A stretch of 64,000 nucleotides of DNA from Rhizobium sp. BG4. Lineage in GTDB: Bacteria > Pseudomonadota > Alphaproteobacteria > Rhizobiales > Rhizobiaceae. Of this stretch, positions 7,165 through 15,754 are shown in pieces (position 1 is the first letter of the stretch; each line of letters begins with the position of its first letter). Where the stretch lies: assembly GCF_016864575.1 (NCBI RefSeq), contig NZ_CP044126.1, positions 620,001-684,000 of the forward strand, read 5' to 3'. The notes beneath the pieces are model-generated. The model was not told where the DNA came from and made no database searches. It saw only the letters and a program-made list of their open reading frames with translations. Position numbers and translations under genes: made by a program.

Positions 7165-8658
7165 ATGCTTCTGTCGATGCAGGGTATCTCCAAGTCCTTT
7201 GCGGGGATTGCTGCGCTCCGCTCGGCTTCCCTCGATATTGCCGAGGGCGAGATCATGGCACTCGTCGGCCAGAACGGCGCGGGAAAATCAACGCTGATCA
7301 AGATTCTCACCGGCGCCTATCAGCGCGACGAGGGATCGATCCGCTTCAATGGTGAAGATGTCGCCTTCTCGACGCCGGCCGAAAGCCAGGCCGCGGGGAT
7401 CGCCACGATCTACCAGGAAATCAATCTGGCGCCGCAGCGCTCGGTCGCCGAGAACATCTATCTGTCGCGCGAGCCGAAGAAATTCGGCTTCCTCGATCGC
7501 CGCGCCATGCGCGAAGGCGCCCGCAGGGTGCTCGCCACCTTCAATCTCGACATCGACGTCGATCTTCCGGTTTCGCGCTTCAGCGCCGCGACGCGCCAGA
7601 TGGTCTCGATCGCCCGCGCCGTCACCCAGAACGCGCGGCTACTGATCATGGACGAGCCGACCTCTTCGCTCGACGAGCGCGAAGTCGCGGTGCTTTTCGA
7701 GACGATCCGCACGCTTCAGAAAAGCGGCGTCGCGGTGATCTTCATCGGCCACCGCCTCGACGAGCTCTATGCCATCTGTGACCGCGTCACCATCATGCGC
7801 GACGGGCAGACGGTTGCCGTCAGCGCCATGAAGGACATCCCCAAGATGGAGCTCGTGCGCCACATGCTCGGCCGCGAGCTTGCCGCATTCGAGGCGCTGA
7901 GCCGCGATGCCGACAATGCGATCGAACGCCCAGTGCGTCTCGAGCTCGAAGGCGCCGGCTCCGGTCTGCGCGTGCGTGACGTCGATCTGCTGATCCGCGA
8001 AGGCGAGATTTCAGGGCTCGCCGGTCTGCTCGGCTCCGGCCGCACGGAAACGGCGCGCATCATCTTCGGCGTCGACAAGCTGGAGCGCGGCAACCTGCGT
8101 TTCGGCGGCACCGAGCGCAACTATGCCGAACCGGCCGCGGCGATTGCCGATGGCATCGGTCTCGTCTCCGAGGACCGCAAGGTGGACGGCATCGTGCCCG
8201 ACATGAGCATCCGCGAGAACATGACGCTGGCGTTGCTGCCGAAGCTCAAGAAAGCCGGCATCGTCGATCGCGTCCGCCAGGACGAGATCGTCGCGCGCTT
8301 CATCAAGTCGCTCGGCGTCAAATGCGCCTCGCCGGATCAGCCGATCAAGGAACTGTCGGGCGGCAACCAGCAGAAGGTGTTGCTGGCGCGCTGGCTCTGC
8401 ACCGACCCGCGCGTGCTGATCGTCGACGAGCCGACCCGCGGCATCGATATCGGCGCCAAGTCCGAAATCCTGCGCCTGCTGCGCAACCTCGCGGACGAAG
8501 GCCTCAGCGTATTGATGATCTCGTCGGAGCTGGAGGAGCTGCTTGCCGCGGCCGACCGCGTGACCGTGTTGAGCGATGGAGCATCGGTGGCGGTCCTTCC
8601 GCGCCGGGAGCTTTCCGAACAGAGCCTTCTCGCCGCGATGGCGCATCAGGTAGATTGA
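7165..8658 (+). CDS. Sugar ABC transporter ATP-binding protein (RbsA/YtfR-like)
   Basis: 497-aa double ATPase of the CUT2 family that powers sugar import at the inner face of the membrane. The first nucleotide-binding domain has Walker A GQNGAGKST (about residues 36-44) and Walker B LLIMDEPTSSLD. The second domain has a signature LSGGNQQK and Walker B VLIVDEPTRGID, with a degenerate Walker A (GLLGSGRTE), as is normal in this family. The ATG at 7165 has a GGAG site just upstream; the earlier in-frame start at 7093 would lie inside the terminator hairpin and is rejected. It is followed at once by the permease gene. Confidence 0.95.
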   Translation: MLLSMQGISKSFAGIAALRSASLDIAEGEIMALVGQNGAGKSTLIKILTGAYQRDEGSIRFNGEDVAFSTPAESQAAGIATIYQEINLAPQRSVAENIYLSREPKKFGFLDRRAMREGARRVLATFNLDIDVDLPVSRFSAATRQMVSIARAVTQNARLLIMDEPTSSLDEREVAVLFETIRTLQKSGVAVIFIGHRLDELYAICDRVTIMRDGQTVAVSAMKDIPKMELVRHMLGRELAAFEALSRDADNAIERPVRLELEGAGSGLRVRDVDLLIREGEISGLAGLLGSGRTETARIIFGVDKLERGNLRFGGTERNYAEPAAAIADGIGLVSEDRKVDGIVPDMSIRENMTLALLPKLKKAGIVDRVRQDEIVARFIKSLGVKCASPDQPIKELSGGNQQKVLLARWLCTDPRVLIVDEPTRGIDIGAKSEILRLLRNLADEGLSVLMISSELEELLAAADRVTVLSDGASVAVLPRRELSEQSLLAAMAHQVD

Positions 8659-8659
8659 T

Positions 8660-9661
8660 ATGACGATGACGGACACTTCCCTCAAAGCCGCCGCCCCGCC
8701 GCGGCCTTCCGCCCTGCAGATCGCCAGCCGCTACGGCACGTTCGCGGCCTTCCTGCTGCTGATCGCCGTCAACATCGTGATCACCCCGAACTTCCTCTCG
8801 TGGCAGACGCTGAACGTCAACCTGACCCAGGTCGCCACCATCGTCATCGTCGCGACCGGCATGACGCTGGTGATCGCGACCGGCGGCATCGATCTCTCGG
8901 TCGGTTCGCTGATGGCAATATCGGGCGCCGTCGCGCCGATGATCTTTCTCGGCACGCTCGTGCCGATCGACAATGCGGCGCTCGCTGTCGGCCTCGCCTT
9001 CGTGCTGCCGGTGATCGTCGCCATGCTCTTCGGCTGGTTCAACGGCTTTCTCGTCACGCATTTCTCGATCCAGCCGATCGTCGCGACGCTGGTGCTCTTC
9101 ATTGCCGGGCGCGGCATCGCGCAGGTAATGACCAACGGCAATCTGCAGGTCTTCAAGAACCCGGCCTTCCAGTGGATCGCCATGGGCAATGTCGCGGGGA
9201 TCCCGGCCCAGGTGCTGCTGATGATCGTCATCGCCGCGCTCGCCTATTGCCTGATCCGTTTCACCGTCATCGGCCGCCAGATCATCGCCGTTGGCGGTAA
9301 CGAGAAGGCGGCGCGCCTGACCGGCATTCCGGTGAAGCGGGTGAAGACACTGGTCTATGTGATCAGCGGCGCGCTGGCCGGCATTGCCGGGCTGGTGGTT
9401 GTCGCCCGAAACTCCGCGAGCGACGCCAATCTCGTCGGCATGGGGATGGAGCTCGATGCGATCGCCGCGGTCGCGGTCGGCGGCTCGCTGCTGACGGGCG
9501 GGCGCGCCAATATCTTCGGCACGCTTCTCGGCGCCTTCGTCATTCAGCTTGTGCGCTATACGCTGCTTGCCAATGGCGTGCCCGATGCCGCCGCCCTCGT
9601 CGTCAAGGCCGGCCTGATCGTCGTCGCCGTCTTCATCCAGCAGCGCGCCGACAAGACCTGA
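8660..9661 (+). CDS. Sugar ABC transporter permease (RbsC/YtfT-like)
   Basis: 333-aa CUT2 permease with about ten hydrophobic segments. The signature TGGIDLSVGSLMAISGAV and the C-terminal VAVGGSLLTGG are typical of the RbsC/YtfT branch. The start overlaps the ATPase stop region (ATG two bases after TGA), which implies coupling. It forms the membrane channel with the second permease immediately downstream; two different permease genes in tandem is the YtfT/YjfF arrangement. Confidence 0.94.
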   Translation: MTMTDTSLKAAAPPRPSALQIASRYGTFAAFLLLIAVNIVITPNFLSWQTLNVNLTQVATIVIVATGMTLVIATGGIDLSVGSLMAISGAVAPMIFLGTLVPIDNAALAVGLAFVLPVIVAMLFGWFNGFLVTHFSIQPIVATLVLFIAGRGIAQVMTNGNLQVFKNPAFQWIAMGNVAGIPAQVLLMIVIAALAYCLIRFTVIGRQIIAVGGNEKAARLTGIPVKRVKTLVYVISGALAGIAGLVVVARNSASDANLVGMGMELDAIAAVAVGGSLLTGGRANIFGTLLGAFVIQLVRYTLLANGVPDAAALVVKAGLIVVAVFIQQRADKT

Positions 9662-9671
9662 GGACAACAAG

Positions 9672-10655
9672 ATGCTTTCCGCTCTCATCCGACCCTTCAC
9701 TCCGAAATCCTCAGGCGATCTTGCGCGTCTCGGCGTGCTGATCGCGCTCGCGGCACTGATCCTCTTCGGCGCGCTTCGCTATGACAATTTCCTGTCGCCG
9801 TTCAACATCCTGAGCTTCCTGCGCTACAACTCGATGTTCGCGCTGATCGCGCTCGGCATGGCCTTCGTGATCATGACCGGCGGCATCGATCTTTCGGTCG
9901 GCGGCGTTGCCGCACTTGCAAGCGTCGTCTCGGCGCTGGCATCGCCCTATGGCTGGGCGGCCGGGCTTGTCGCCGGCATTGGCGCAGGCCTCGTCGTCGG
10001 CATGCTCAACGGCTTCGTCATCGCGAAGATGCGGATCCAGCCGTTTATCGCGACGCTCGCCGCGATGCTGGCTGCCTATGGCACGGCACTGCTCCTCGCC
10101 GACAATCAATCGGTTTCCGTCGATTACGACACCGCCTTCGTCTCGATCGGCCAGGACGATTTCCTGGGCTTCCCGATCCCCGGCTGGATCGCGCTTGCGG
10201 CCTATGTCGCCGGCTGGATCTTCCTAGAGCGACGCCCCTCCGGCCGCCATATCCTGGCGATCGGCGATGGTGAACAGACCGCGGCGCTGATGGGCCTGAA
10301 GGTCAACCGCACGCTCTTTGCGATCTACGCGCTTTCAGGCGCGCTCGCGGGCCTCGCCGGCGTCATCCTCGCCGCGCAGTTCGGCGCGGGGCAGCCGACG
10401 GAAGGTGTCGGCTGGGAACTCTTTGCGATCGCGTCTGTCGTCGTCGGCGGCACGCTACTGACGGGCGGTTCCGGATCGGTCGGCGCCACGCTGGCAGGCG
10501 CGCTGCTGCTCGGCATGGTCTTCAACGTGCTGAACTTCGAAAACGGCCTCGGCTGGATTTCGCTGTCGGCCTATTGGCAATCGGTGATCCGCGGCGCCTT
10601 CCTGCTCGTCGTCGTCATCCTGCAGGCAAGGCTGACAGCGAAGTCGGCCACCTAG
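9672..10655 (+). CDS. Sugar ABC transporter permease (YjfF-like)
   Basis: 327-aa second CUT2 permease. It carries TGGIDLSVGGVAALA near residue 75 and ASVVVGGTLLTGGSGSVGATL near 255, and the segments resemble E. coli YjfF more than RbsC. It is 10 bp after the first permease with its own ribosome site. Its stop codon overlaps the stop of the convergent SDR gene by 4 bp. The pair would form a heterodimeric membrane domain. Confidence 0.94.
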   Translation: MLSALIRPFTPKSSGDLARLGVLIALAALILFGALRYDNFLSPFNILSFLRYNSMFALIALGMAFVIMTGGIDLSVGGVAALASVVSALASPYGWAAGLVAGIGAGLVVGMLNGFVIAKMRIQPFIATLAAMLAAYGTALLLADNQSVSVDYDTAFVSIGQDDFLGFPIPGWIALAAYVAGWIFLERRPSGRHILAIGDGEQTAALMGLKVNRTLFAIYALSGALAGLAGVILAAQFGAGQPTEGVGWELFAIASVVVGGTLLTGGSGSVGATLAGALLLGMVFNVLNFENGLGWISLSAYWQSVIRGAFLLVVVILQARLTAKSAT

Positions 10656-11377
10656 GAGACCGAAAGACCGCCATCGACAGGCAGCGAAACGCCGTTGACC
10701 ATCGCGGCACCGTCGCTCAGCAGGAAGAGGATCGCTTCGGCCACCTCGTCCGGATCAAGGAAGCGGCCGAGCGGGATCCGCGCCTTGACCGGATCGGCCT
10801 TCGCCGGGTCGCTCCAGGCAAGTTCGCCCATCGGCGTCAGCGTCACCGTCGGATTGACGCTGTTGACGCGGATGCCCGACGGGCCGAGCTCTGCTGCCAT
10901 CACCCTGGTCATCGCATCGAGCGCCGCCTTCGAGGCGCAATAGGCCGTGTGATTGACGACGCCGCGCCGGGCCGCGTCGCTCGACACATTGACGATCGCG
11001 CCCTTGATACCGCGCGCCAGCCAGTCCTTCACGACGATCTGCGACAGAACCATCGGCGCCACGGTATTGACACCCAGCACCCGGTTGAACTCCGAGAGAT
11101 CGCTGTCGACGAAACTCTGCAATGTCGTTGTTCCCGCGCAATTGACCAGCAGGTCGATGGGGAGAGCAGGCTTCACCGCTGCCTCGATCTGATCGATGGC
11201 GCCGAGATCGGCGCAAACTGTCTCGCAGCCGGTTTCCGACTTGAGGGAAGCGAGGTCATCGGCACTGCGGCTGAGCGCCACGACCCCTGCCCCGCGCGAT
11301 GCCAGCATCACGGCGGTTGCCCGCCCGATCCCCTTGCCTGCTCCCGTCACCAGAACGCGCCGTCCACTCCAGTTCAT
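10652..11377 (-). CDS. SDR oxidoreductase, L-xylulose reductase-like
   Basis: 241-aa classical short-chain dehydrogenase. The cofactor motif TGAGKGIG is at residues 10-17, NCAG replaces the usual NNAG near 83, and the catalytic Ser and YxxxK lie in NVSSDAARRG and YCASK. The C-terminal block VNPTVTLTPMG with WSDP and KARIPLGRF closely follows the dicarbonyl/L-xylulose reductase group, NADPH enzymes that interconvert L-xylulose and xylitol. The start at 11377 has GGAGGAAG. It is convergent with the YtfQ-type transporter, which suggests that the imported sugar or polyol is a pentose or pentitol-like compound; that link is an inference. Confidence 0.85.
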   Translation of the reverse strand: MNWSGRRVLVTGAGKGIGRATAVMLASRGAGVVALSRSADDLASLKSETGCETVCADLGAIDQIEAAVKPALPIDLLVNCAGTTTLQSFVDSDLSEFNRVLGVNTVAPMVLSQIVVKDWLARGIKGAIVNVSSDAARRGVVNHTAYCASKAALDAMTRVMAAELGPSGIRVNSVNPTVTLTPMGELAWSDPAKADPVKARIPLGRFLDPDEVAEAILFLLSDGAAMVNGVSLPVDGGLSVS

Positions 11378-11560
11378 GCTCTTCCTCCGGATCATTTTCG
11401 ATGCGGATCATGAAGGCTTGGGAAAGCGAAATCCACCTCATTCGCGCTTTCGCCGGAGAGAATTGCACTGCCCGATCAACCGTTTCCGGCAGGACGCGCA
11501 GCCGCGGATTTAGCGGCCCGAAACCGCCTCGCTGGGGATCATCCAAATATTGCTATTGAC

Positions 11561-11601
11561 TAATTGATACGTAGCAATAATTTGTTGCTACGTATCAATT
11601 A
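11561..11601. promoter_or_regulatory. Tandem LacI operators in a 17-bp inverted repeat
   Basis: TAATTGATACGTAGCAA (11561-11577) and its exact reverse complement (11585-11601) flank a 7-nt spacer. Each arm contains a 14-bp pseudo-palindrome with a central CG (TTGATACGTAGCAA and TTGCTACGTATCAA), the form expected for LacI-family operators. The two centres are 21 bp apart, two helical turns, so dimers could bind the same face. The site lies directly before the LacI-led sugar operon. Confidence 0.8.
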
Positions 11602-11613
11602 GGGTTTTCTTGC

Positions 11614-12671
11614 GTGAGCGGGCGACGAATTACGCAGAAGGAAGTTGCAGAAAGAGCCGGCGTTGCGCAGGCCACGGTGTCGCTCGTCCTGAATGGCGGA
11701 CGCGACAAGGTGACCCCGAAACGGCCGAACGCATCGAGGCGGCAATTTCCGAGCTCGGCTACCAGCCGAACCGCTTCGCACAGGCGCTGCGCACCAAGCG
11801 GACCTATGTCATCGCCTGCGTCGTTCCAGATCTCGCCAACCCCTTCTACCCCTCTCTGGTCGTTGCCGTGCAGAAGGTGGCGCGCGCCGCCGGCTACGAA
11901 GTCGTGACGATCGATACCGAGGGCGAGCTTGCCAACGAGCGCCAGGTCATCCTCGCTGCGCAGCAGGGCCGCTTCGACGGCGTCGTCGGCGTTTTCTTCA
12001 AGACCAGCGCGCGCGATCTGGCGCCGCTCGGCAAGAGCGGCGTTCCCGTCGTGCGCATCGAGGTCAGCCGCAAGACGGGCGGGCCGCTGCCGATCGACAA
12101 TCTCTTCATCGACAATGTCGCCGCCGCCCGGGCGCTGACGCTTCACCTTCTGGAACTCGACCACCGCTCGATCGCCATGATCGCAGCACCCGGCGGGCCG
12201 CAGCAGGTGCGTCTGCAGGGCTATCTCGAGGCGATGGCGACCATGGGCGCGGAGCCGATCGTGCTCGAAGCCGCGCATTTCACCCTGGAGGCCGGGCGCG
12301 AGGTCGCCGACCGGCTGATCGAAAGCGGCCGCTCCGTCAGCGCCGTCATTGCCGCAAACGACCTGATGGCAATCGGCGTCATGCAGGGCCTCTCGGCGAA
12401 GGGACTGTCGGTGCCCGGTGACGTCTCGGTTGCCGGCTTCGACGACATCCTGGCGGCAGCGCTCGTGACCCCGCCGCTGACGACCGTCGCCCAATTTCAG
12501 GACCGGATCGGCGCCCGCGCCGCCGAAAAGCTCGTCGAGCGCCTGGGAGGCGATGCCTCCGCACCGGGCGAGGCGGAGGAAATGGCATACGAAATCATCA
12601 TCCGCGCTTCGGTCGCCCCGTTTTCGGCGCGGCCGGACCAAACGCATCCAGTAAGGGAGGAAATATCATGA
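11614..12671 (+). pseudogene. LacI-family regulator, frameshifted as given
   Basis: Begins with GTG at 11614, giving RITQKEVAERAGVAQATVSLVLNGG, a classic LacI helix-turn-helix. Near 11714-11717 (a run of four C) the reading frame must shift by one base to continue as ETAERIEAAISELGYQPN and then the effector-binding domain (VIACVVPDLANPFYPSL, VIAANDLMAIGVM, VAGFDDI). Adding one C restores a 352-aa protein of normal length. It therefore looks like a sequencing error or a very recent mutation, not a decayed gene. The last codons overlap the ATG of the binding-protein gene (ATGA), so it leads the operon and probably represses it through the operators at 11561-11601. No good ribosome site precedes the GTG. 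Confidence 0.85.
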
Positions 12672-13972
12672 CCAGGCTGAAGCTCTTAGCCGCCACCGCA
12701 TTGATCGCCAGCACCGCACAGATGGCCGCCGCACAGGAGAAAGTTTCCTGGTGGTACGAGCAGGCGACGCCCGACCAGCAGAAGCTGATCCAGCAGAACA
12801 TCGTCGAGCCCTTCGCCAAGGCGAACCCGGATTACAGCCTCGTCATCGATTACCGCGGCAACGAGCTCGACAAGCAGCTGCGCGTCGCGATGCTCTCCGG
12901 CAACGGCCCCGACGTCGTCTATACCGCCGGTCCGAGCTATGTCGCGCCGATGGCCCAGTCCGGCCAGCTGATGCCGCTCGACGACTATGCCGCCAAGTAC
13001 AAGTGGGAAGACCGCATCCTGCCGGTGTTCCTGAAGATGGGCGAGTATAACGGCAAGATCTACGCGCTGCCCAAGACCTACGAAACCGTCGGCCTGTTCT
13101 ACAACAAGACGCTGTTTGCCCAGAAGAACTGGCAGCCGCCGAAGACGCTGGACGAGCTGGAAACCGTGGCCGACGCCATGCTGAAGGACGGCATCACGCC
13201 GTTTGCGGCCGGCAACGCCGACTGGCGCGGCGCAAACGAGTGGTTCGTGACGCTGGCGCTCAATTCCGTCGCCGGCCCCGAGAACCTCAACAAGGCGCTC
13301 CGCGGCGAGATGCCCTGGACGGCTGAACCCTTCGTCAAGTCGATCGACCGGCTGAACTCCTGGTGGCAGAAGGGCTATTTCGGCAAGAACTACTTCTCGA
13401 TCGCCAGCGGCGAGCAAGCCGCCGATGCCATGGCATCCGGCAAGGCCGGCATGATGCCGACGGGCACCTGGCAGTTCCAGAACGTCGACACCTACGGCAA
13501 GAAGGCCGGCAGTGAAGCAGGCTTCGTCGGCTTCCCGAGCGCTTCGGGCGACCCCGTCTTCCCGCTCGGCATCGGCTCGACTTTCTCGATCGCCACCAAG
13601 GCCAAGAACCCGGATGGCGCAGCAGCAGCGATCAACTACGTCTTCTCGCCCGAAGTCTACGGCACGATGAATTCGGCCTGGCAAGGTGAGTGGAACATCC
13701 CGCTGAAGGACATCTCCAACGTCAAGATGGCTAGCGAGGTCACGCCGCTCTTCACCGAGACGATGAAGACCCTCTCCTCCGAGGTCAACGACGGCAAGTA
13801 CGGCTACACGACCTGGACCTTCCTGCCGCCGGCGACCGACAGCTATGTCATCAACGGCATCGAGGAAGTGTGGTTGAAGAAGACGACCACCGCCGACTTC
13901 CTCGCCAAGATGGACGCATCCTTCCAGAAAGAAATGAAGGCCGGAAAGGCGCCTGCCGTCCCGGCCCGCTGA
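12668..13972 (+). CDS. CUT1 sugar ABC transporter substrate-binding protein
   Basis: 434-aa extracellular solute-binding protein, family 1. Signal peptide LKLLAATALIASTAQMAAAQ with cleavage near residue 22-23. The mature protein shows the family pattern: GNGPDVVYTAGPSY, YALPKTYETVGLFYNK and GKAGMMPTGTWQFQN. It captures an oligosaccharide or glycoside in the periplasm for the two downstream permeases. The start overlaps the stop of the LacI gene. A GTGAGGG/CCCTCAC hairpin after its stop probably protects its mRNA. Confidence 0.93.
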   Translation: MTRLKLLAATALIASTAQMAAAQEKVSWWYEQATPDQQKLIQQNIVEPFAKANPDYSLVIDYRGNELDKQLRVAMLSGNGPDVVYTAGPSYVAPMAQSGQLMPLDDYAAKYKWEDRILPVFLKMGEYNGKIYALPKTYETVGLFYNKTLFAQKNWQPPKTLDELETVADAMLKDGITPFAAGNADWRGANEWFVTLALNSVAGPENLNKALRGEMPWTAEPFVKSIDRLNSWWQKGYFGKNYFSIASGEQAADAMASGKAGMMPTGTWQFQNVDTYGKKAGSEAGFVGFPSASGDPVFPLGIGSTFSIATKAKNPDGAAAAINYVFSPEVYGTMNSAWQGEWNIPLKDISNVKMASEVTPLFTETMKTLSSEVNDGKYGYTTWTFLPPATDSYVINGIEEVWLKKTTTADFLAKMDASFQKEMKAGKAPAVPAR

Positions 13973-13983
13973 TCGCAACGACA

Positions 13984-14010
13984 GTGAGGGTGCGGTTCGT
14001 GCGCCCTCAC
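13984..14010 (+). other. Intercistronic mRNA-stabilising hairpin
   Basis: GTGAGGGTGC (13984-13993) pairs with GCGCCCTCAC (14001-14010) over a 7-nt loop, giving a 10-bp stem including one G-U pair, with no T-run after it. Such hairpins after binding-protein genes commonly raise their relative expression. Confidence 0.6.
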
Positions 14011-14065
14011 CTCCCCGCTCGCGCCGTCTGGCGCCAGGCGGCCCGATTGCCTCGAAAGGTAGATA

Positions 14066-14911
14066 ATGCACCGACTTTACGTCTTGCCGACATTGATCAT
14101 CAATGTCGTCATCATCGCCATTCCGGCGCTGCTGACGGTGGCTCTCGCCTTCTTTGAGTGGGACGGGATCAGTACGCCAGTTTTCGTCGGGCTCGACAAT
14201 TTCCGCGCCCTCTGGGACGACAGCGTCTTCTGGACGGCACTGACCAACAACATCGTCTGGACGCTGATCTTCCTGACGGTGCCGATCGCCATGGGCCTGC
14301 TTGCGGCAACCATGATGCTCGTCGTGCGCCGCGGCTCGAACTTCTTCCAGGTCATCTATTTCCTGCCCGTCATCATCGCGACGGCGATCACCGGCCGCGT
14401 CTGGCAGGGTATGATCTACTCGCCGGTCACCGGCGTCACCGGCCTTCTGCAGCGCCTCGGCCTCGATATCGCCAACCCGCTCACGGAGACGTCGAGCGCG
14501 CTTTATGGCATCGCCGTCGTCGACCTCTGGCACTGGTGGGGCTTCCTCTGCGTGATCTTCTTTGCCGCGCTGCGCCAGGTCCCGGCCGAGCAGATCGAGG
14601 CATCACGCATCGAGGGCGCCACCTTCTTCCAGACGATCCGTTACGTGCTGTTGCCGGGCATCATGCCGACGATCACGCTGATGATGATCATGACTGTCAT
14701 ATGGTCATTCCTGGTCTTCGACTTCGTCTACATCCTGACGCAGGGCGGCCCGGCCTATTCCTCCGAGGTGCTCTCCACCTTCGCCTATCGCTCGGCCTTC
14801 TACGACCTCGCCGTCGGCAAGGCGGCAGCGATCTCCGTGGTCATCAGCCTTTTCGGCCTCGCCGCCACGATCTTCTATATCCGCGCCCAAGCGACGGAGT
14901 TCGAACAATGA
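14066..14911 (+). CDS. CUT1 sugar ABC transporter permease (MalF-type)
   Basis: 281-aa inner-membrane protein with six predicted helices. The EAA loop is visible as EQIEASRIEGATFFQTIRYVLLPGI near residues 173-195, the site that docks on the ATPase. It pairs with the next permease. Its TGA overlaps the next ATG (ATGA at 14908-14911), so translation is coupled. Confidence 0.94.
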   Translation: MHRLYVLPTLIINVVIIAIPALLTVALAFFEWDGISTPVFVGLDNFRALWDDSVFWTALTNNIVWTLIFLTVPIAMGLLAATMMLVVRRGSNFFQVIYFLPVIIATAITGRVWQGMIYSPVTGVTGLLQRLGLDIANPLTETSSALYGIAVVDLWHWWGFLCVIFFAALRQVPAEQIEASRIEGATFFQTIRYVLLPGIMPTITLMMIMTVIWSFLVFDFVYILTQGGPAYSSEVLSTFAYRSAFYDLAVGKAAAISVVISLFGLAATIFYIRAQATEFEQ

Positions 14912-15741
14912 ACATTTCCGAAAGCCGCCTCACCTTCGCGATCGTCTACATCACGCTCTCGGTGCTGCTGATCATCACGCTGTTTCCGATTGCGCTGACG
15001 GTTCTCAACGCGCTGAAGCCGTCCGCCGAAATCGTCCAGAACCCGCTGGCGATGCCTTCGGTGATCCGCTGGGACAATTTCACCCGCGCCTGGACGGATG
15101 CCAATTTCGGCACGACGCTCGTCAACTCCGCCGTCCTGACCGGGCTGACGATCATTCTCGTCTGCTCGACGGGCTCGCTGACGGCCTATGTTCTGGCGCG
15201 CCAGAAGATCAAGCGCTGGAAGGTCCTGACGTTCTATCTGCTGGCCAGCACCACCGCGCCGATCCAGCTCTTCCTCTTTCCGCTCTATTTCGGCTTTGCC
15301 CGTTTCGGGCTGATCAACAACCCGATTGCCGTCGCCTTCATCTATACGGCCGTTTATTCGCCCTTCGCGATCATGCTGCTGCGCACCTATTTCCTCGCTG
15401 TTCCCAAGGAGCTCGAGGAAGCCGCGCTGATCGATGGCGCGACCCATTGGCAGGTCTTCCGCCGCGTCTTCCTGCCGATCGTTTCGCCCGGAATCCTGAC
15501 AGTGGCGCTGATCATCGGCCTGTATTCCTGGAACGAGTTCCTGATCGCAACGACCTTCCTGCAGGAACAGGACAGGCTCACCGCCGTCGTCTCCTTCTTC
15601 CTGCTTTCTGGCCAATACTCGTCCGATTGGGGTGAGATCATGGCCGCCGCCCTCATCATCATTCTTCCCATCGTAATCCTCTTCGTCCTGCTGCAGCGCC
15701 ACTTCATCGAAGGAATGGCCGGCGGCTCGGTGAAGGGCTGA
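14908..15741 (+). CDS. CUT1 sugar ABC transporter permease (MalG-type)
   Basis: 277-aa inner-membrane protein. The N-terminal helix is followed by ALKPSAEIVQNPLAMP, typical of MalG-type permeases, and the EAA loop reads ELEEAALIDGATHWQVFRRVFLP near 165-187. The ATG at 14908 is the coupled start; the longer in-frame extension upstream reads through the first permease in another frame and is not real. It completes the membrane heterodimer. Confidence 0.94.
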   Translation: MNISESRLTFAIVYITLSVLLIITLFPIALTVLNALKPSAEIVQNPLAMPSVIRWDNFTRAWTDANFGTTLVNSAVLTGLTIILVCSTGSLTAYVLARQKIKRWKVLTFYLLASTTAPIQLFLFPLYFGFARFGLINNPIAVAFIYTAVYSPFAIMLLRTYFLAVPKELEEAALIDGATHWQVFRRVFLPIVSPGILTVALIIGLYSWNEFLIATTFLQEQDRLTAVVSFFLLSGQYSSDWGEIMAAALIIILPIVILFVLLQRHFIEGMAGGSVKG

Positions 15742-15754
15742 CAAGGAGTTTCGC

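Noticed and set aside
12686..14533. 615-codon minus-strand frame opposite the sugar binding protein and permease
   Set aside because: Antisense shadow of recognised transporter genes, rich in R, H, D and E, with no family signature.
14898..14908. A GGAGTTCGAAC stretch resembling a tRNA T-loop
   Set aside because: It lies inside the permease stop region and no cloverleaf can be formed around it; no tRNA gene was found in the window.
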